A stretch of DNA of 6,435 nucleotides, taken from NCBI GenBank assembly GCA_949450265.1, contig CASTMW010000084.1:1-6435 (forward strand). The letters run 5' to 3'. Numbering within the stretch: the stretch's first letter is position 1; each line of letters starts with the position of its first letter. Source of the DNA: an uncultured Eggerthellaceae bacterium (lineage in GTDB: Bacteria > Actinomycetota > Coriobacteriia > Coriobacteriales > Eggerthellaceae). The translations under genes were made by a program, and so were the position numbers. The notes below the pieces were generated by a model, which was not told the origin of the DNA, did not search any database, and was given only the letters and a program-made list of their open reading frames with translations. Shown in pieces: positions 5,707-6,435 of this stretch.

Positions 5707-6435
5707 ATGAGCCAATCGAAAGAAGAGCTGCTCAAGAGCACAACCGATCAGATCGAGAAGAAGTTCGGGCGCGGGTCCATCATGAAGCTCGGGGAAGGTG
5801 GCGCCGATCTCTCGCTCGGGGTCATACCGACCGGGGCGCTCCCGCTCGATGTGGCGCTCGGCATCGGCGGGGTGCCACGTGGGCGCATCATCGAAGTGTA
5901 CGGGCCTGAATCCAGCGGCAAGACCACGCTGGCGCTCCAGATACTCGCCGAAGCGCAGGCGCTCGGCGGCATCGTCGCCTTCATCGATGCAGAGCATGCG
6001 CTCGATCCCGTCTATGCAGCACGCTTGGGGGTCGATATCGACGAGGTACTCATCTCCCAGCCTGACACCGGCGAGCAAGCGCTCGAAATATGCGATATGC
6101 TCGTGCGCTCAGGAGCGGTGGATTGCGTCGTCGTCGACTCGGTCGCAGCGCTCGTACCGCGCGCCGAGATCGAAGGCGAGATGGGGGACACCACGGTTGG
6201 CCTGCAGGCTCGTCTCATGTCGCAAGCGCTCCGCAAGCTGGCTGGTTCGCTCTCGAAGTCGAACACCACGTGCATCTTCATCAATCAGCTACGCGAAAAG
6301 ATCGGGGTCATGTTCGGCAATCCAGAAACCACCACCGGCGGTCGCGCCCTCAAGTTCTTCTCCAGCGTGCGTATCGATATCCGTCGCATCGAATCGATCA
6401 AGGTGGGTGGGGAAGCCGTGGGTAATCGCGTGCGC
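5707..6435 (+). CDS. recA: RecA recombinase, 5' part (runs off the window end)
   Basis: RecA is the DNA-dependent ATPase that forms filaments on single-stranded DNA, drives strand exchange and activates LexA cleavage. The first 243 codons are present, about 70% of the usual 340-355 residues, and the frame is open at 6435. Visible motifs are the N-terminal polymerisation helix with KKFGRGSIMKLG, Walker A GPESSGKT at residues 66-73 (the same positions as in E. coli), FIDAEHALDP, the Walker B region VDCVVVDSVAALVPRAEIEG, the L1-adjacent GEMGDTTVGLQARLMSQALRK, INQLREKIGVMFGNPETTTGG at loop L2, and ALKFFSSVRIDIRR. No intein or lesion is visible. The ATG is supported by AAGGAG at 5695-5700, 6 nt upstream. 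The promoter and LexA-like box upstream indicate SOS control. Confidence 0.98.
   Translation, partial: MSQSKEELLKSTTDQIEKKFGRGSIMKLGEGGADLSLGVIPTGALPLDVALGIGGVPRGRIIEVYGPESSGKTTLALQILAEAQALGGIVAFIDAEHALDPVYAARLGVDIDEVLISQPDTGEQALEICDMLVRSGAVDCVVVDSVAALVPRAEIEGEMGDTTVGLQARLMSQALRKLAGSLSKSNTTCIFINQLREKIGVMFGNPETTTGGRALKFFSSVRIDIRRIESIKVGGEAVGNRVR

Overview
The window is about 60% GC by eye and all genes lie on the + strand. It holds a housekeeping cluster of the ftsK - rodZ-like - pgsA - cinA - recA type found in Actinobacteria and many Firmicutes. The GC content, the Gram-positive-style LexA box before recA and the order with yajQ and rimO inside the cluster suggest a high-GC Gram-positive, most likely a Coriobacteriia (Eggerthellaceae-like) actinobacterium. 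That assignment is inferred from gene content and style, not from a database match.

Layout: the 3' part of an ftsK/spoIIIE DNA translocase (to 1268); a RodZ-like membrane HTH protein with a TTG start (1293-2354); a 111-bp gap with a small tandem repeat; yajQ (2466-2963); rimO (2986-4274), broken by an apparent 25-bp deletion at about 3766; one long ORF fusing a PgsA phosphatidyltransferase to a CinA-type nicotinamide-nucleotide amidase (4264-5433); a 273-bp intergenic region carrying a strong recA promoter with an embedded LexA-like box and an overlapping inverted repeat; and the first 243 codons of recA (5707 to the window end).

The first five genes are closely spaced or overlapping and are probably largely co-transcribed. 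recA has its own SOS-type promoter. Functions span chromosome segregation (FtsK), cell shape (RodZ-like), nucleotide/RNA binding (YajQ), ribosomal protein S12 modification (RimO), phospholipid synthesis plus pyridine-nucleotide salvage (PgsA-CinA) and recombination/SOS (RecA).

I do not see an undescribed defence, mobile or RNA system here. The points most worth a second look are the rimO lesion, the PgsA-CinA fusion and the recA control region.
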